A stretch of DNA of 64,000 nt, taken from the NCBI RefSeq assembly GCF_003589595.1, contig NW_020653900.1, positions 5,538,049 to 5,602,048 on the forward strand, read 5' to 3'. Under the pieces are notes generated by a model. It was not told the DNA's origin and made no database searches. It saw nothing but the letters and a program-made list of their open reading frames with translations. Made by a program: the position numbers and the translations under genes. Positions 10,602-23,200 of the stretch are shown piece after piece (within the stretch, counting starts at the first letter, position 1; each line of letters starts with the position of its first letter). The DNA is from Hyposmocoma kahamanoa. Lineage: Eukaryota; Arthropoda; Insecta; Lepidoptera; Cosmopterigidae.

Positions 10602-11000
10602 TTTCCAATAAAAACAATACAGCGAAAAGAAAAAGCGCGCGAAATAATTTTTACTTGTCCACAAATTAGCCATGCGCGCGCATCAACGTTTTTTTTTAGG
10701 CAAAGGTATAAAAATAGCCAGTATTACTAATAAAGTAAATTAATATTTTTGTGTTTTTGTTACAGATAAATGGTTGTAATTTATTGTCAAAATTAATTAA
10801 ATGAAAGAATTAAATGTTTATTTAATATATTTTATCTCCCAAAGTTAATTTTATTCATAAAATATTGACCACTTTTCTAACATAAAAACTCTTTGCAAAG
10901 ATTTAAAAAAGTATCGTTCATTTTTAGACGGAGCATCTTAAAAAAACCGTGCATGTTACTTTATTAAAAAAAAACTTGTGCGTTTTACATTACAATAACG

Positions 11001-11258
11001 CGATTCGCTCTGGACCTTTTGGAGGGAAAAGTGTCGTTTTTATTTTTTCTTTCAATTATTTTGTGAAATCTAGTTTAAAGTGGAGTAGGATAGTGCTATT
11101 GTGCCTTAATCGAAGATTAAAACGCGAAATTATACGAATCTCGAACTAAAATACCCGTATCGGCCCGTTCTAAGGAATCCCGAGTCAATCCAAGCACGCC
11201 GCCTCAAATTGAGTATCCTCTTTGTGGCGGCCTTATTTACAGAAACATAATTCAACTT
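11001..11258. repeat. Dispersed ~250-bp repeat, copy 1
   Basis: From GATTCGCTCTGGACC to about GAAACATAAT this tract is nearly identical to 16739-16994. In both copies a 44-codon frame remains open (GPFGGKSVVFI...LKREIIRISN then stop). No terminal inverted repeat or tRNA-like head was found, and the family was not recognised. Confidence 0.8.
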
Positions 11259-11690
11259 CATGTACCAAAAAAGAATAATGTACCAAGACTTGGCTGTATG
11301 GTGTAAAACTGTAATGTAAACCTTTATGGAAAGAAGAAAAAAAAATACAATAACGCACTTGTGCGTTTTACATTACAATAACGCACAAGTGCGTAATGAA
11401 ATACACTGTACGAGCAAATATGTTATAAAAGCTATTTATAACTCTGCTTTACATTATTTGCCCATACAATAGCTCTATGACTAGTCTTCCCAAGGAGCAC
11501 ACTTTATACGCCTTAAAACTGTTATATCTATAAACAGTCTTCATATGGTATTGATTTTGATAATAGTTCTCTATAAATGGTTTTAGAAAAAAGAAATTGT
11601 TCTTATAGACTTATTTATTGCACTCAAGTCAAAATTTAACACCTTCTTAATACCGAACAACTTAATTAGAATAGAGGAATAGTGCTAATC
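11259..11690. other. AT-rich spacer with a short CGCACTTGTGCG palindrome
   Basis: Contains AACGCACTTGTGCGTTTTACATTACAATAACGCAC at 11352-11386, where ACGCAC and GTGCGT recur as local palindromes. The same stretch resembles sequence just before copy 1 of the 250-bp repeat (about 10977-11000). No gene was recognised. Confidence 0.5.
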
Positions 11691-11691
11691 A

Positions 11692-12030
11692 TGTAACCTT
11701 CTTCTTATTAAAAGTTTCTAGTAACACTCATCAATAGTAAATTTCTTATCGGAATTCATGTTAACTTCTTACTCTAAATCTCTAGTAACACCCATTAATA
11801 GAAAATTTCTTATAGGAATACGGCTACTCAAGTAACTTGCTTTTGGTTGTAAGTCTCTGGTAGCATTAATAGTAAATTTATTATCGGAATATACCTTATC
11901 AAGTAACCTATTTCTTGTTAAATCTCTCTTAGTAGCATTAATAACAAATTTCTTTGAATTTGGCTAATCCTGTAACCTACTTCTTGTTCCAAGTCTCTAG
12001 TAACACCCATTAATAGTAAATTTTCGATTG
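11692..12030. repeat. Degenerate minisatellite, period about 64-75 bp
   Basis: Five imperfect units share CTAGTAACACYCATTAATAG and TAAATTTCTTATCGGAAT, followed by TCAAGTAACCTACTTCTTGT. The CTAGTAAC-like anchor falls at about 11718, 11782, 11857, 11928 and 11996. The units have diverged by substitutions and short deletions, so the array is old. Confidence 0.75.
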
Positions 12031-12496
12031 GTCAATAACAATGACGCGGTACAATCTTCTTAATTGCCTCTTCAGCAACACAATACTTTGTCTTCCATTA
12101 ACCCGCTTCTGTCCACCTTTGAAATGAAACGGCACTTGAAAAAGGCCATTAGTTGTTAAGGCATACTTAGCGTAAAAGCTAGTTGGTTCTTTTTTATGAT
12201 TAATAGTCGGAATATACAGTCAATCAACCCAAAATATTATGAAATTGATAGTCGATAGAATTCATAATGTTGTGCTGATTTTATGTAGGAACTTTGTCCA
12301 TACAAATGTAGTCGCCTTTTTGAACCTGATCAGGATTATTTATTTCAAGACATAGTACACACATTTTTATCTTAAATTTTGATTAAAATATAATTAACAA
12401 CAGTTTTATTTGAAATTCAGCATCATAGAATACGTGCATAAAATGTAAAAATTCCGTTATTATCTAAGGTTGCTATAAATTTGGTTTCAAAAGAAA

Positions 12497-12571
12497 GTGT
12501 GCATGAATCGTCGACCACATCGTCGCTTTCCATTATGTGAGATAGAGTCAATGCGCACTTATTTGTAACTG
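12497..12571 (+). pseudogene. LINE 3'-end fragment (same family as 24724-26317)
   Basis: About 75 bp matching the last codons and 3' end of the LINE at 24724-26317: GTGTGCATG, then CATCGTCGCTTTCCAT, GTGAGAT and TGCGCACTTATTT. It is the tail of a severely 5'-truncated insertion. Confidence 0.75.
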
Positions 12572-12845
12572 ACTTCGAAAAAAAGAAATATCTAAATTTG
12601 ACCGTTTTTTGTATGTAAGTTACGCGGTTACTCCGATATTTGTGAACCGATTTCGATGATTCTTTTTTTTGTAAGAATGAGGATACCTCAGCATTGATCC
12701 CATTTGAATTTGAAGAAAATATTCCACCTCTAAGGGTGGCAAACTAGGGGATGAATCCGGGTTTCTCGTGCTTTCCGGTAACCGGTAAGAATAAAACTTG
12801 GCAAATAGATGTAATTCCACTTTTGAGCTCTTTTTTGTTATAAAA
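12568..12845 (+). repeat. Dispersed repeat family C (GACTTC...GGAGG type), copy
   Basis: Shares AACTGACTTCGAAAAAA, TTTGTGAACCGATTT, GAAGAAAATATTCCACCTC and ACTAGGGGATGAATCC with copies at about 20330-20585, 26775-27290, 31812-32250, 49110-49305, 55700-56212 and 57180-57435. The family appears in both orientations, about 250-280 bp per copy. Termini are ragged and the class (MITE or other) is not settled. Confidence 0.7.
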
Positions 12846-12868
12846 AAGTTACAATTACATATCTTATA

Positions 12869-12961
12869 AAAAATTTAAAGTACAATCATAAGAAATAAAG
12901 GAATGTACAATACCATTATTGTACATTCCTTTGTTTCTTATGATTGTACTTTTAATTTTTT
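12869..12961. repeat. Near-perfect 40-bp-stem hairpin
   Basis: AAAGTACAATCATAAGAAA and AAAGGAATGTACAATA form the left arm. The right arm (TATTGTACATTCCTTT and TTTCTTATGATTGTACTTT) is its complement with about four loop bases between. The arms are about 40 bp with one or two mismatches. It may be a tiny foldback element or transcribed as a small-RNA precursor; sequence alone cannot decide. Confidence 0.8.
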
Positions 12962-13309
12962 TTAAGTCGAACAAGATGTCTTCTGTACGAGTAGAAAAGG
13001 ATTTTTAAGAAACAGCTGAAATAATTTTCCTTTTCAATATCAGAGGAGTATTGTTAAGGCTAATGGGCGGGATATGCAGTACAGGAACTGCATCCGGAAG
13101 TGTTGTGTTACGGTGATACCTATAGTATAACGAAAATACAGACAACTAACTCTCGGCAGGTTATACGTTTAAAAACAAATTATGTAACAATCGCGAAAAC
13201 ATAAAAACTGGAGACATGAAAATATTTAAACAATTTTTTTTTGCATACAGTCAAGTAAGTATTACTTTTTAACCCATACAGCCTATTCATAAATTTAGAC
13301 GAAAGCCGA

Positions 13310-13560
13310 ACAAACGCTACAAAACAAAAAACCAAAGAGACAGAATAGAAGCCGTCAAGTACCGCACATATTTTAACCATAAAGGATGGGAAAAAATATA
13401 ATATATGTAAAATACACAACCTATCATTTTATCTATAAAAGATTTATGGCCCATTTGCAAGCCTTGCTAGACTTTTAAGCCAATTTAACAGAATTTAACC
13501 AATCAAGAGACAGTAGTGTAGCGTTTGAGTAACGTCATAATTGATATTTTAATCAGCAAA
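13310..13560 (+). repeat. Dispersed repeat shared with 24070-24200
   Basis: Begins with AAAACCAAAGAGACAGAATA and ends with GACAGTAGTGTAGCGTTTGA, both present in order at about 24084-24185. This copy has about 120 extra bp between TTTTAACCA and ACCAATCA. In the second copy the segment sits beside a tRNA-headed SINE, so it may be part of that family's body. Confidence 0.6.
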
Positions 13561-13983
13561 AATACGACTTTTTTTAAAAACTCATTACAGTGCCTCACAG
13601 TTCTGTGTACAGAGTTTCTCGTTCCTCCAACTTCCAAATCCCGTTTCCAAATTTCGTTCTTCAATAAGTTTCCCCGTTTTAAAAGCAAGTATTAGTCAAA
13701 ACACTTTGTTGGTAAGTGGCCGAAACTCTCACCGCGAAAAGCCAAGAGAAATAACAAAAAAAAACTTTATTGAAGTTTTTTAGCTAGGTGGCGAGTACCA
13801 CATTCAATAAAATTTTTGATTCAGAACTAAAAAGAGCATTTTTTCCATTATATAGGATAATTGTGTATAAGAAAAGAGCACATCTATTATGATGAATGGT
13901 CCAAGAAATTATATATTATATGCACAGACCACATAAATACTAAAATTATCATTGACAGATTAAAGTAGAGTAGAAAAATATAC

Positions 13984-14390
13984 CTTAGAATAATAACGCA
14001 TAGAATATAATTATAAGTCAATGCATAGAATGATAGTTTCATATCAAACGAACTGTCATAGGTGAGGCAAAAATCAAATTCATGTAGGCTAGTTTTAGTA
14101 AATATTTAATTAATTTTCGGTTTTAGTGAATATTTATATAAAAATGCAAGTTGAAACGCGTTACTTGCTTGTGGAATGTGATGTTAGTATCTATTTTATG
14201 TTTGTCTGCGGTATTTTTACACTCATTTACCGCACATTTCGTCATTTTTAGCTAAAATTCTTGAGCTGTTCGCGGTGCAAGTTGACCTTGAGCACTGAAG
14301 GCCCGCCCGCTCGTGTAGGCCCATTGAGAGCGCTTCAATTTGCCTCACTTAGCGTGTACGGGCTAGGTTTCTATGCGTTATTATTCTAAG
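13984..14390. mobile_element. Second, 407-bp copy of the CTTAGAATAATAACGC element
   Basis: Carries the same 16-bp terminal inverted repeat at both ends as 7980-9600 and the same subterminal sequences, but lacks the 98-99-bp array and most of the interior. The flanking 8-mers do not match each other, so the insertion duplication has been lost or rearranged. Confidence 0.8.
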
Positions 14391-14800
14391 CCTAGATACG
14401 TTTATAAATTAAACTCATAGAACATGCCGCCGTTGGCAATTGAACCGTCGACGTCTCAATTGAGACGGAACTGTTCTACCACAGCTCTGTTCTTTTCCAA
14501 AAGAATTAAATTACTTTTGGTCTTACTGCACAAGAGAGATTCTATAAAATATAATGTTCACCGAAACGAACAAAGCATAGCGAAGCTCATTTTGATTTTC
14601 ATGAATATTCTCCGTTTATTCTCCGAGATAAACGTTTAACGAATCGTTTGTTATTCACAAGACTCCCGGGAGTATCGTCGGTTTAAATTTAAGTACAGGT
14701 ATTACTGTAAAAATTCGACATAATTGGAGAAAGCAATTTGGGTTTTACTGTCGATGTTGTATTTAAGATATTGTTAAAAAATAATAATAGCCTAGTTAGT
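14391..14800. other. Spacer, nothing recognised
   Basis: No gene or repeat structure was recognised; the one short plus-strand frame here has no recognisable domain. Confidence 0.4.
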
Positions 14801-14804
14801 TTAG

Positions 14805-15162
14805 TAGTAGTAGCTCCTTGTAAAAGAGTTCGTTCAGGGAAGCACGGGCAGTGTAAGGGACCATTACTGCGTTCCGGTTTTGAAGGGTAAGGGTGCTGGT
14901 GAAATTACAGGCACATGGGTCTTGTCAACTTATGTCTCAGGGTCACACGCGCAATGGCAATGCCCATCAGATCTTTCCGATTTAAAACTCTGAATGGTAC
15001 TGCAACTTTTTTTATATACTGTATCAAGTGACGGGACGAGGAAGTCGTGCGCCTGCTAGTAAGCTACGCGCCTATCGATAACAGTTGCAGTTTACAGTAG
15101 TAGCTGCTTGTGAAAGAGTTCGTCCAGGGAAGTACTTGCTACCTTACCTATTTCTATTTTGG
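14805..15162 (+). repeat. Dispersed repeat family B, copy with partial second head
   Basis: Starts TAGCTCCTTGTAAAAGAGTT and runs through GGGTGCTGGTGAAATTACAG, CTTATGTCTCAGGGT and GGGACGAGGAAGTCGTGC to about 15090. A second partial head (GCTTGTGAAAGAGTTCGTCC) follows to 15162. The family has at least nine more copies in this window, here about 250-300 bp, in both orientations and often ending in an A-rich run. It looks like a SINE or MITE, but no tRNA promoter boxes or clean terminal repeats were seen. Confidence 0.8.
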
Positions 15163-15164
15163 AA

Positions 15165-16737
15165 TTTTGCATGCCAGTGCACGTAATTACCTATACATAT
15201 GATTGGGACGCGCCTTCTTAAGGCCAGTTGCGATTAACTAACAGAGAACTACGTGGATAACAATTCCGCGTATCTGTCGTCAGGCGCAGAGATGGGCAGT
15301 GGATTAAAACCCAATCTACTCGCCTAGGCTTGTTTTTAACCAAAGGGCCGGTTTTAATCCATTTCTGCCCAAAATCGTGCAAGGAAACCATTAAACGCTG
15401 TAAATAATAATTAATTTCTGTGTTTCTTATTAACACAATGTATAGTAGTTTCTATGTAACTTTCGAGTTATGGTAATTATACTGTCTAAATTACGCTGCA
15501 ACTAATAGTTGTTTTATTGGAATTTAATTTACCCATTCAAAATAAAACTTTAAATTTAAATTTTAAAAATCATGATATCAAACACTGTAGATACTCCAAA
15601 AATTCTATAAGCCCAAACACAATAGTTCTGGTGTAGGTAAGAACTTAGTTGAGAAGTTGAGTAGTCTGAAAACAGATAATGTACCTAGGTAGAATATAAA
15701 CGATTTTACATGAAAGTCTTCCCGTTATAACCTTTGATAATTGAGTAGTCGACTAGCAAACTGCGTTATGTGCGCGGGTAATAAAAAGGTTCAAGCTAAA
15801 AAAAACATTTATTGTTCCAAAAATGGATTTTTAAATCGAACTTTTTTGATTATCTGAAAATTGTGATAAAAAAGAGATAAACAATAAGAACAAACAAAAT
15901 CACAGTATTAAACTTTTTATTTTATTTCCATCTACAAATTGAACATAAAGTTTTGCAACAGTAATATTAAAATAACTAGTTTTGTAATTGTTCAGAATTA
16001 ACGTAGCTAGTTTTGCAACAACACTATGATGACATTGCTAGTTTTGTTATAATATTAGTAAAAAATACAACAACTTTAATTTTCCTTTCGTCTCTCTTCT
16101 TCCTTCTTCCTACTCTTGGACGATAAAATAATAAATACCAAACAAAATAACGGATTTTGCACGAGTTTATACTTAATAGAGCAGCGTTTGCAGGTTGAGA
16201 CAAAGTGGTAACTTTTAAAAGTGTAAAGAAAGATAGCGACTTTTGCAAAAGTAGTCAACATTTGACACTGATTTGTTCAGAATATACCAAGTTTTGGCAC
16301 TGTATTGTTGAAGTATTTGAAATTATTTAAAATTCTGATCCATTTCACGCCATTAACTAGAAATCATTATAAATGTCACATAAGCGCTTAAATTCTTAAG
16401 TAATTAAGTACTCAATTAATTAATTTGAAATTAAAAGTAACCCCTACCTATATAAAAGGTACCTATACCAAGAGTCTCCATCTGTAGCACAGACTATTAG
16501 ATGCTAATCTGTAGAACTTACCTGAGATAACTACTCGTCGAGACTAGTAGAAAATGTTTATAAACTTAATTACAGAAATTACAGTAAAAATTTAAATTAT
16601 GCGTTGTGTTAAGTATTTGTTATTATATTGTTGTCTATTTTTAATATGCAGCTTTCTTCAAAAATATGTTGTATTTGTTTATTTGTATGGAGTTTAATTT
16701 CAAAGTATTGCTATATCATTTTGACGCAAAACGAAAC
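15165..16737. other. AT-rich spacer upstream of the peroxiredoxin gene
   Basis: Several short minus-strand frames occur, but none carries a recognisable domain. TAGTTTTGCAACA recurs at 16009 and, in variant form, at 15948 and 16033. No RNA gene was recognised. Confidence 0.5.
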
Positions 16738-16738
16738 A

Positions 16739-16994
16739 GGATTCGCTCTGGACCTTTTGGAGGGAAAAGTGTCGTTTTTATTTTGACTTTCAATTATTTT
16801 GTGAAATCCAGTTTAAAGTGGAGTAGGATAGTGCTACTATGCCTTAATCGAAGATTAAAACGCGAAATTATACGAATCTCGAACTAAAATACACGTATCG
16901 GCCCGTTCTAAGGAATCCCGAGGCAATCCAAGCACGCCGCCTCAAATTGCCTATCCTCTTTGTGGTTGCCATATTTACAGAAATATAATTAAAC
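16739..16994. repeat. Dispersed ~250-bp repeat, copy 2
   Basis: Near-identical partner of 11001-11258, ending about 245 bp before the start codon of the peroxiredoxin gene, so it lies in or next to the promoter. The same 44-codon frame is open here too. Confidence 0.8.
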
Positions 16995-17239
16995 GTTTAT
17001 GTTTTCGGCTGAAGTACTTTGTTTTCATGGCCAGCAATAAATAAAAAAAAAAAGCAAAACGAAACGCTGCTGTCACTATCAAAAATCATTGTCAATGTCA
17101 ATGTCATGAATTTTGTGTACAAAAATTACGAAATACGAACAATTCAATTGAATTGTTTTTCCTTTAATTAATTAAATGAGCACGACTGTTTTCCTATTGT
17201 GCTGTTGTTAATAAGAAATTGATTGCAAATACTGCTACT

Positions 17240-20200
17240 ATGTCTTTCGCCCTAAAGCAGATCGCTCGCAGCGTAAGTTCTTGTGCAAGTTCGCGAAAAT
17301 TATTCGGAATTGTAATAATAACTAGGGTAGTTTACCATTTAATTCGTGTGTTTTCTGTTCATACAGGTTTTGAGACCCGCTTTAGTACTGCCTAAGAAGT
17401 TCAACTTCTCTTCGAGTAAGCATTGTTTATTACATAACCTTAAAGTGTCTAGAAAATGCCGGAAGATTCGGTTCCGCGCAAAGGCTATCAACAAAACGCA
17501 TACATTTCACGTAATACATTTCACTGCGCTTTAATATCATTTCGTACAATCACATTACGCGATTTAAAAATAAACAATGGAGGATTTATGAGTTAACAGG
17601 CCTCAAGGATAAAATGAGGCCACTTTTATCATGCGACTGTACTTACCCATGCAACATTACGTTGCGCTGATATTGTAAGAAACCTATTCCTACATGCACT
17701 GGTTCTGGTTTAAATTAAAATTTTATTATATTATCTTAGGGGAGCTACTTTTACAATATGGATTTAAATGTAAATAATCAGATGCCAATTAACAGCTTCC
17801 ACATGAAAATTAGAAAATAATCCTACCATAAATAACTAAATAACACTTCTATGAGAACACAACAATTTTTATCAGGCACTTGAAAATAAGTTATTAGTTG
17901 TAAAAGTTTTTATATTCATAGCTCTATTACAGAAAAGATCTGTGCAACAGTCATCATTGATTTGGTTAAATGTCTAATGTAATATAGCTGTGTAAATCTG
18001 TACATACCTTGATTTTTTTTCTAACATACCATGTAGGTATGTAAAAATAATTTAATGTATGTTTCTCATACTAATTCTCATATTCTTCATACTAAAATTT
18101 GTTTGAATTTACTGTAAGTAACTATAAAGTATAAGTTTAATAAACTGTAAAAAAAGATGACATTGTTTAATTGTGGAACAGGGTGTAGGGAAAGAATAAT
18201 TTGAAAATTTATCGTACTTTTAATTTTTAAACTTATAAACCTCTTGTTTAAATTATTTTTAAAGTAATATTATTAAAGTATATAGCATCTGAAAAAGGTA
18301 TAATTTAACTAATTAAAATGCTAACTACAAGCGTTATTGTTTTTACTATGTTTTACGCCACATTTTTAGTTTTGTCCTTTAATCACATACAAGGTATTCA
18401 CTCTTAGACAACGTTATGTTATAACCTAAATGTGAGTGTTTGTGTGTGATCAATAATAGTATCTTGATGAAAGAACTAAGGAAAAGAATAAAATATCTAA
18501 CTTTACACATATTTTTCATATGGACATAGTTCTCTCATAACACGGAACCTTCTAAATTTGGTTTTCAACAGAATCACTGTAGTTATTAAATTCACATTTA
18601 TCCTAAAATTTGAAAATTGTACAGCGGTTTAACTACGCGGAGCGCCACCCGCTGTCCCATCAGTCGCCATCGGATGCTTGTCAATGTCAGATCTGTGTAA
18701 ATTTTTCTTTGCCTGTTCTTATTTTATTCATAACAATATTAAGCCTCCTAAGTCTAGACTCACGTTTAAATACAACTGGCCTTAAGCTGTCAGTTGAATT
18801 TTGTTAAAACTAGGGGTATAATGTACACTTGTATTGAATACACTTTGTAAAAAGAAATTATCTTTAATTGCTTACAATTAATTTCAGGTGCAGCATGTTT
18901 TGCCCCTCGAATCCAGAAGCCTGCTCCAGACTTTAGCGCCACTGCAGTTGTGAACGGAGAGTTCAACCAGCTAAAGTTATCAGATTTTAACGGAAAATAT
19001 GTAGTTCTACTCTTCTATCCTTTAGATTTGTAAGTAGTTACATAATTATAATAAATATTGTACAGTCAACAGCACATGAAGCTATACACTTTTGTTTGGA
19101 TGTCGCCTCCTGCTGTGCCTATGTAAGCCTGCCTAATCTATACATCTGCCTGAGCCATTTTTTATTTCTTACTAACACAATATTAAACATTAATTCAATG
19201 TATGTACAAAGTTGAAAGTCGAAAGTATGTCAAGTTTGAGACTTAACATTTGATTGTTGTATTGTTGACAAATCAACTACAACAATCCAATTTATTGTTT
19301 GGAATCATCTAGAAAAATACAGTTTTGTCCAGTGAATTCCGATTCAGATAATATGCCAAAAAAGTATGTTTTAATGATTTTTTCATAAAATGAGTTATAA
19401 ACCATTTTTTTACTAGGTCATCCATGTTTTCAGCACATTTGTATGTCCAACGGAGCTGATAGCGTTCAGTGAGAGAGCATCAGACTTTGCTAACATTGGC
19501 TGCCAAGTTATCGGAGTCTCTACTGACTCAGAGTTCAGTCATCTCGCTTGGGTCAACACTCCAAGAAAGGTAAGCTTTGTGTTACTACTTACGTACATAT
19601 TTCATTACTAGCATTCACACGAGTTTCGTGTTTACAGTATCCTTCTGTTATTCGTGTAACACACAAACTCATAGCCCCGCACTAGGGAAACCCTGTATTG
19701 GAGGTAGTGTTTAAAATTTCCATTTGATAAAATCATATTTTTCAGGAAAATATGTATTTTTCTGGATATCTTTCCTTTATTATTCCACATTCGACGTTGA
19801 CTCCTGTCAAAAGTTCAGGTTACGAAAACGATGGAGCTTTTTTTTTAGAGGTTTTTTCATTGTTGTGAAATGATTTTAAATCTCGTTTTTCTTTATGTAA
19901 CTTTTAGCTATATAAGTTTATTTTATAATTCACACTAAATAAAACTTCAAGTGATATATCTAAACATGGAACATATATGAGACTTCGTATAATTTATATT
20001 TTTTCCAATTTTTCGGGAATTTTTCCGGAAAAATTTCAACTATTTTCATGTTTTCGTAAAAATTACCCATCAGTAGTTGCGAGTGCCATGGACAGCATGA
20101 ACGGTTACCATGCTGGACTGCCACACAGAGGTCCTGAGTTCGATTCTCATGCCGGGAGAAGTATATGTATGGCCTACATTTATTTCTCTAGTGACTTTGG

Positions 20201-23200
20201 GTGTAATTTGTGGTTGTCTATGTATGTGTCCATAGCACCCGCGACACAGGTTTTCCCTAGTGCGAGGCTATAAGTGTGTTGCGTTATTATTGTTATTATA
20301 ACATTTTATTTTCATTTTAATTACATGTATTTGCCAAGTTCTTGGAATTGGTTAACGGAAAGTGGATGAAATCCAATAAATGGGATTCATCCCCTAATTT
20401 GCCACCATTAGAAGTAGAATATTTTCTTTAAATTTAAATGGGCCACAACTGAGGTACTCCCTTACCAGCGAAAGTGAATTATCGAAATGAAGTTCACTTT
20501 GTGTCGGAGTAAACGCGTAACATGCACAAAAAAATACAGTCTAACTGAAACCTCCTCCTGAACCTCGTCCTTTTTTGAAGACGGTTATAAAAAAATCTTT
20601 AATCACGAAGTTTCCCTTCATCATTAGCGAGACATTCAATATAATTCAGTTCAAGGGAACTGTATTTAAGGAGATTTCGGAATAATATAAAAAAAACCAG
20701 TATCAGACACAAATCATTGACATTTTCATTTCATTAACATCCTGACATTCAATAAAAATTTAATTAGAAGTTAGTAGCGACATCTTTAGCAAGGGCTGGT
20801 AGCTGTAAAGGTTCTCTCTAATCTCTCTATCTAAGTGGGTGACGAAATACTTTAATAGATTTCTCATAGATGGCGCTACGGCTAAAAAGTCGTTGAAAAC
20901 CAAATACAAATCCGACAACAAGCACATAGAAAAATTCGTGAGGTCCGCTGGTTCGTTCCGTGGCTTAGTTGGCATAGCGTCTGGCACGATTTGTTAGGAG
21001 ACGCCCCGGTTCGAATCCGGCCGGATCGAAGGAGTTTTTGTAGGTGTTCGATCTTTGTATTAATAATTATAACACACTACTGGAGTAATTTCACAAAAAA
21101 TAATTGAATGTCATGGTGGTGGAACATCCTGACATTCAATAAAAATTTATTCATTGACTTTTTTATTAATAAGATGTTGTTTAATTCAGGATGGCGGCCT
21201 TGGCAAAATTGAAATTCCCCTGTTGGCTGATTATAAGAAAAAGATCTCTCAAGATTACGATGTTCTTTTAGATGAAGGGTTCGCACTTCGAGGTAATTAT
21301 GTCTATGTTGACTTTGATTTTTGCGTTTGAGGACAATGATATTAAGATCATACAGCCCACCCAGTTCTATGTTATTAAATTATATTCGCATACTGTTTTC
21401 TCTTATTATTTTCACATCTGTGATTTAATTATTTTTTATTCAACTCTATGTCGCTTGCGATAAGAATGGCTTTTAGTGTCAAATTTGATGCGATCTTGAC
21501 ATGTTACAATAATTACTGTTAACAATTTAGTAACCTGTTATGTAGTTCCATCTTTGCTAGCCCTTATGATATTTACAGTATTGTTAGAAAAATGCTCGCA
21601 CACGTGTTCGTGTCGTTACGTCAATGGGACCTACTTACTAATTTTTTTAAATTTACTCATTGAGCATTGAATATAGAGTCATCAGCTTAAGAAGATAACA
21701 AATAATCAAGACACTCAAAACGTAATATACTTAAATAAAAAATTAATTCGTGTAAAAACCGTAACTTGTAAAAACCCGCCATTTTGTTTTTCATATTCAC
21801 TCACATTGCGTGCGTTTTAGAAGTAAAGATTGATGTCGAGCATGCACTGTTTTTGTGCTTCTGTACAACTACGCTAAAACATGGACGAGCTTGGGGTCTA
21901 TTGGGTACATCAGAGTATGTATGTAATACTCCACACCCACGCGCAAGACTTCGACTACAGCATCAGCATAACTCGACGAGTTCCCTGAAGTAAAGCAAGC
22001 CTGCCAAGGATATGAAGCAATGAAATGTCGCATTTCGTCCCAACTTGTTTCGCCACACCCGTCTCATATCATCATCTGATCGGGTGAGGAGTATACGGAT
22101 ACAGCTTACCAAAGACAGTAGACAGAGCAATTAGTCGTATGAGATTTAACATCTGGGATCCTAGTGGCGCAACTCACAAGCTGGAAAACGCTTGGCGACA
22201 ACGCAAGTTTTCGCGTCTCTCTCCCAGCATAATTGGGTCATTTGGTATGGGCACAACCATTCTTTCATTCCCCAGAATAACTAGCTGCAACGCTGGGTAC
22301 CTATAATGAGCATCATCAGACTTCTCACCCAGATGTTGGAACATCTTGAACAGACTGAAACTACTTGTCTCTAAAATATGTATTATATTCCTTTTTTTAT
22401 TACAATTGGAGACGTTATTGATCTCATTAGCTATGAATTGTATAAATAAATAATAAAAATAATTCACAAAACACTAAACTTTTTTTTCGGTTTTCTGACA
22501 CTTTTACAGAATTTTTATAGAAAAATATCCGAAAAAACCGAGTAACCGCTTAACCGATACTTAAAAACCGAAAAAACTGTTTTTCAAAATAACTCGGTTT
22601 TTGCGTGCCCTAGTACCGCGGAAACCGGTTTATTCAGGGGGCTGGAAGTCAATGAATCTGCGAGCGAGAGGGGTCGTGATGACTCGTGAAAACAGCTTAT
22701 AAACGTGGCTTCTTCTGTAGGGTGTTATCTCCCTTTATGAAGAAGAGTATCGCTACGCTTCAATTCCACCCTTCTAGCGTAGAACCTTCGAGCAAGACTG
22801 CAATTCTCTAATAATAATAATAATTGCAATATCCGGTTCCTTGAAATATATATTAAGTAAACATTTTTATTTACGTAATACTAGTCATAAATATAATAAC
22901 TTATAGATGTGGCTCGCACTTGATTATATTTACCTTTACAGCTACCGCCCTGGCTAGAGACGTCGCTATTAACTGTAATTAAGGTTTTATTGAATGTCAG
23001 AATGTTTCACCACCATGATATTCAGTTATTTTTTGTGAAATTTAAAAAAAATAATATAAATAGTATATTATATAAAATAATTTTTTATTATTTTTTTCCC
23101 ATTTTTTCAATTATGCCTTCCTTATTAACGCCATAAACTTACTGCTCAAGTCATCATCGTATTCGATTGTAAAATAATTTACCTAGACAATTTAGCTAAT

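Noticed and set aside
20955..21035. A tRNA gene on the plus strand
   Set aside because: The anticodon region does not form a 5-bp stem with a 7-nt loop, and the same sequence recurs with a shared downstream body at 54290.
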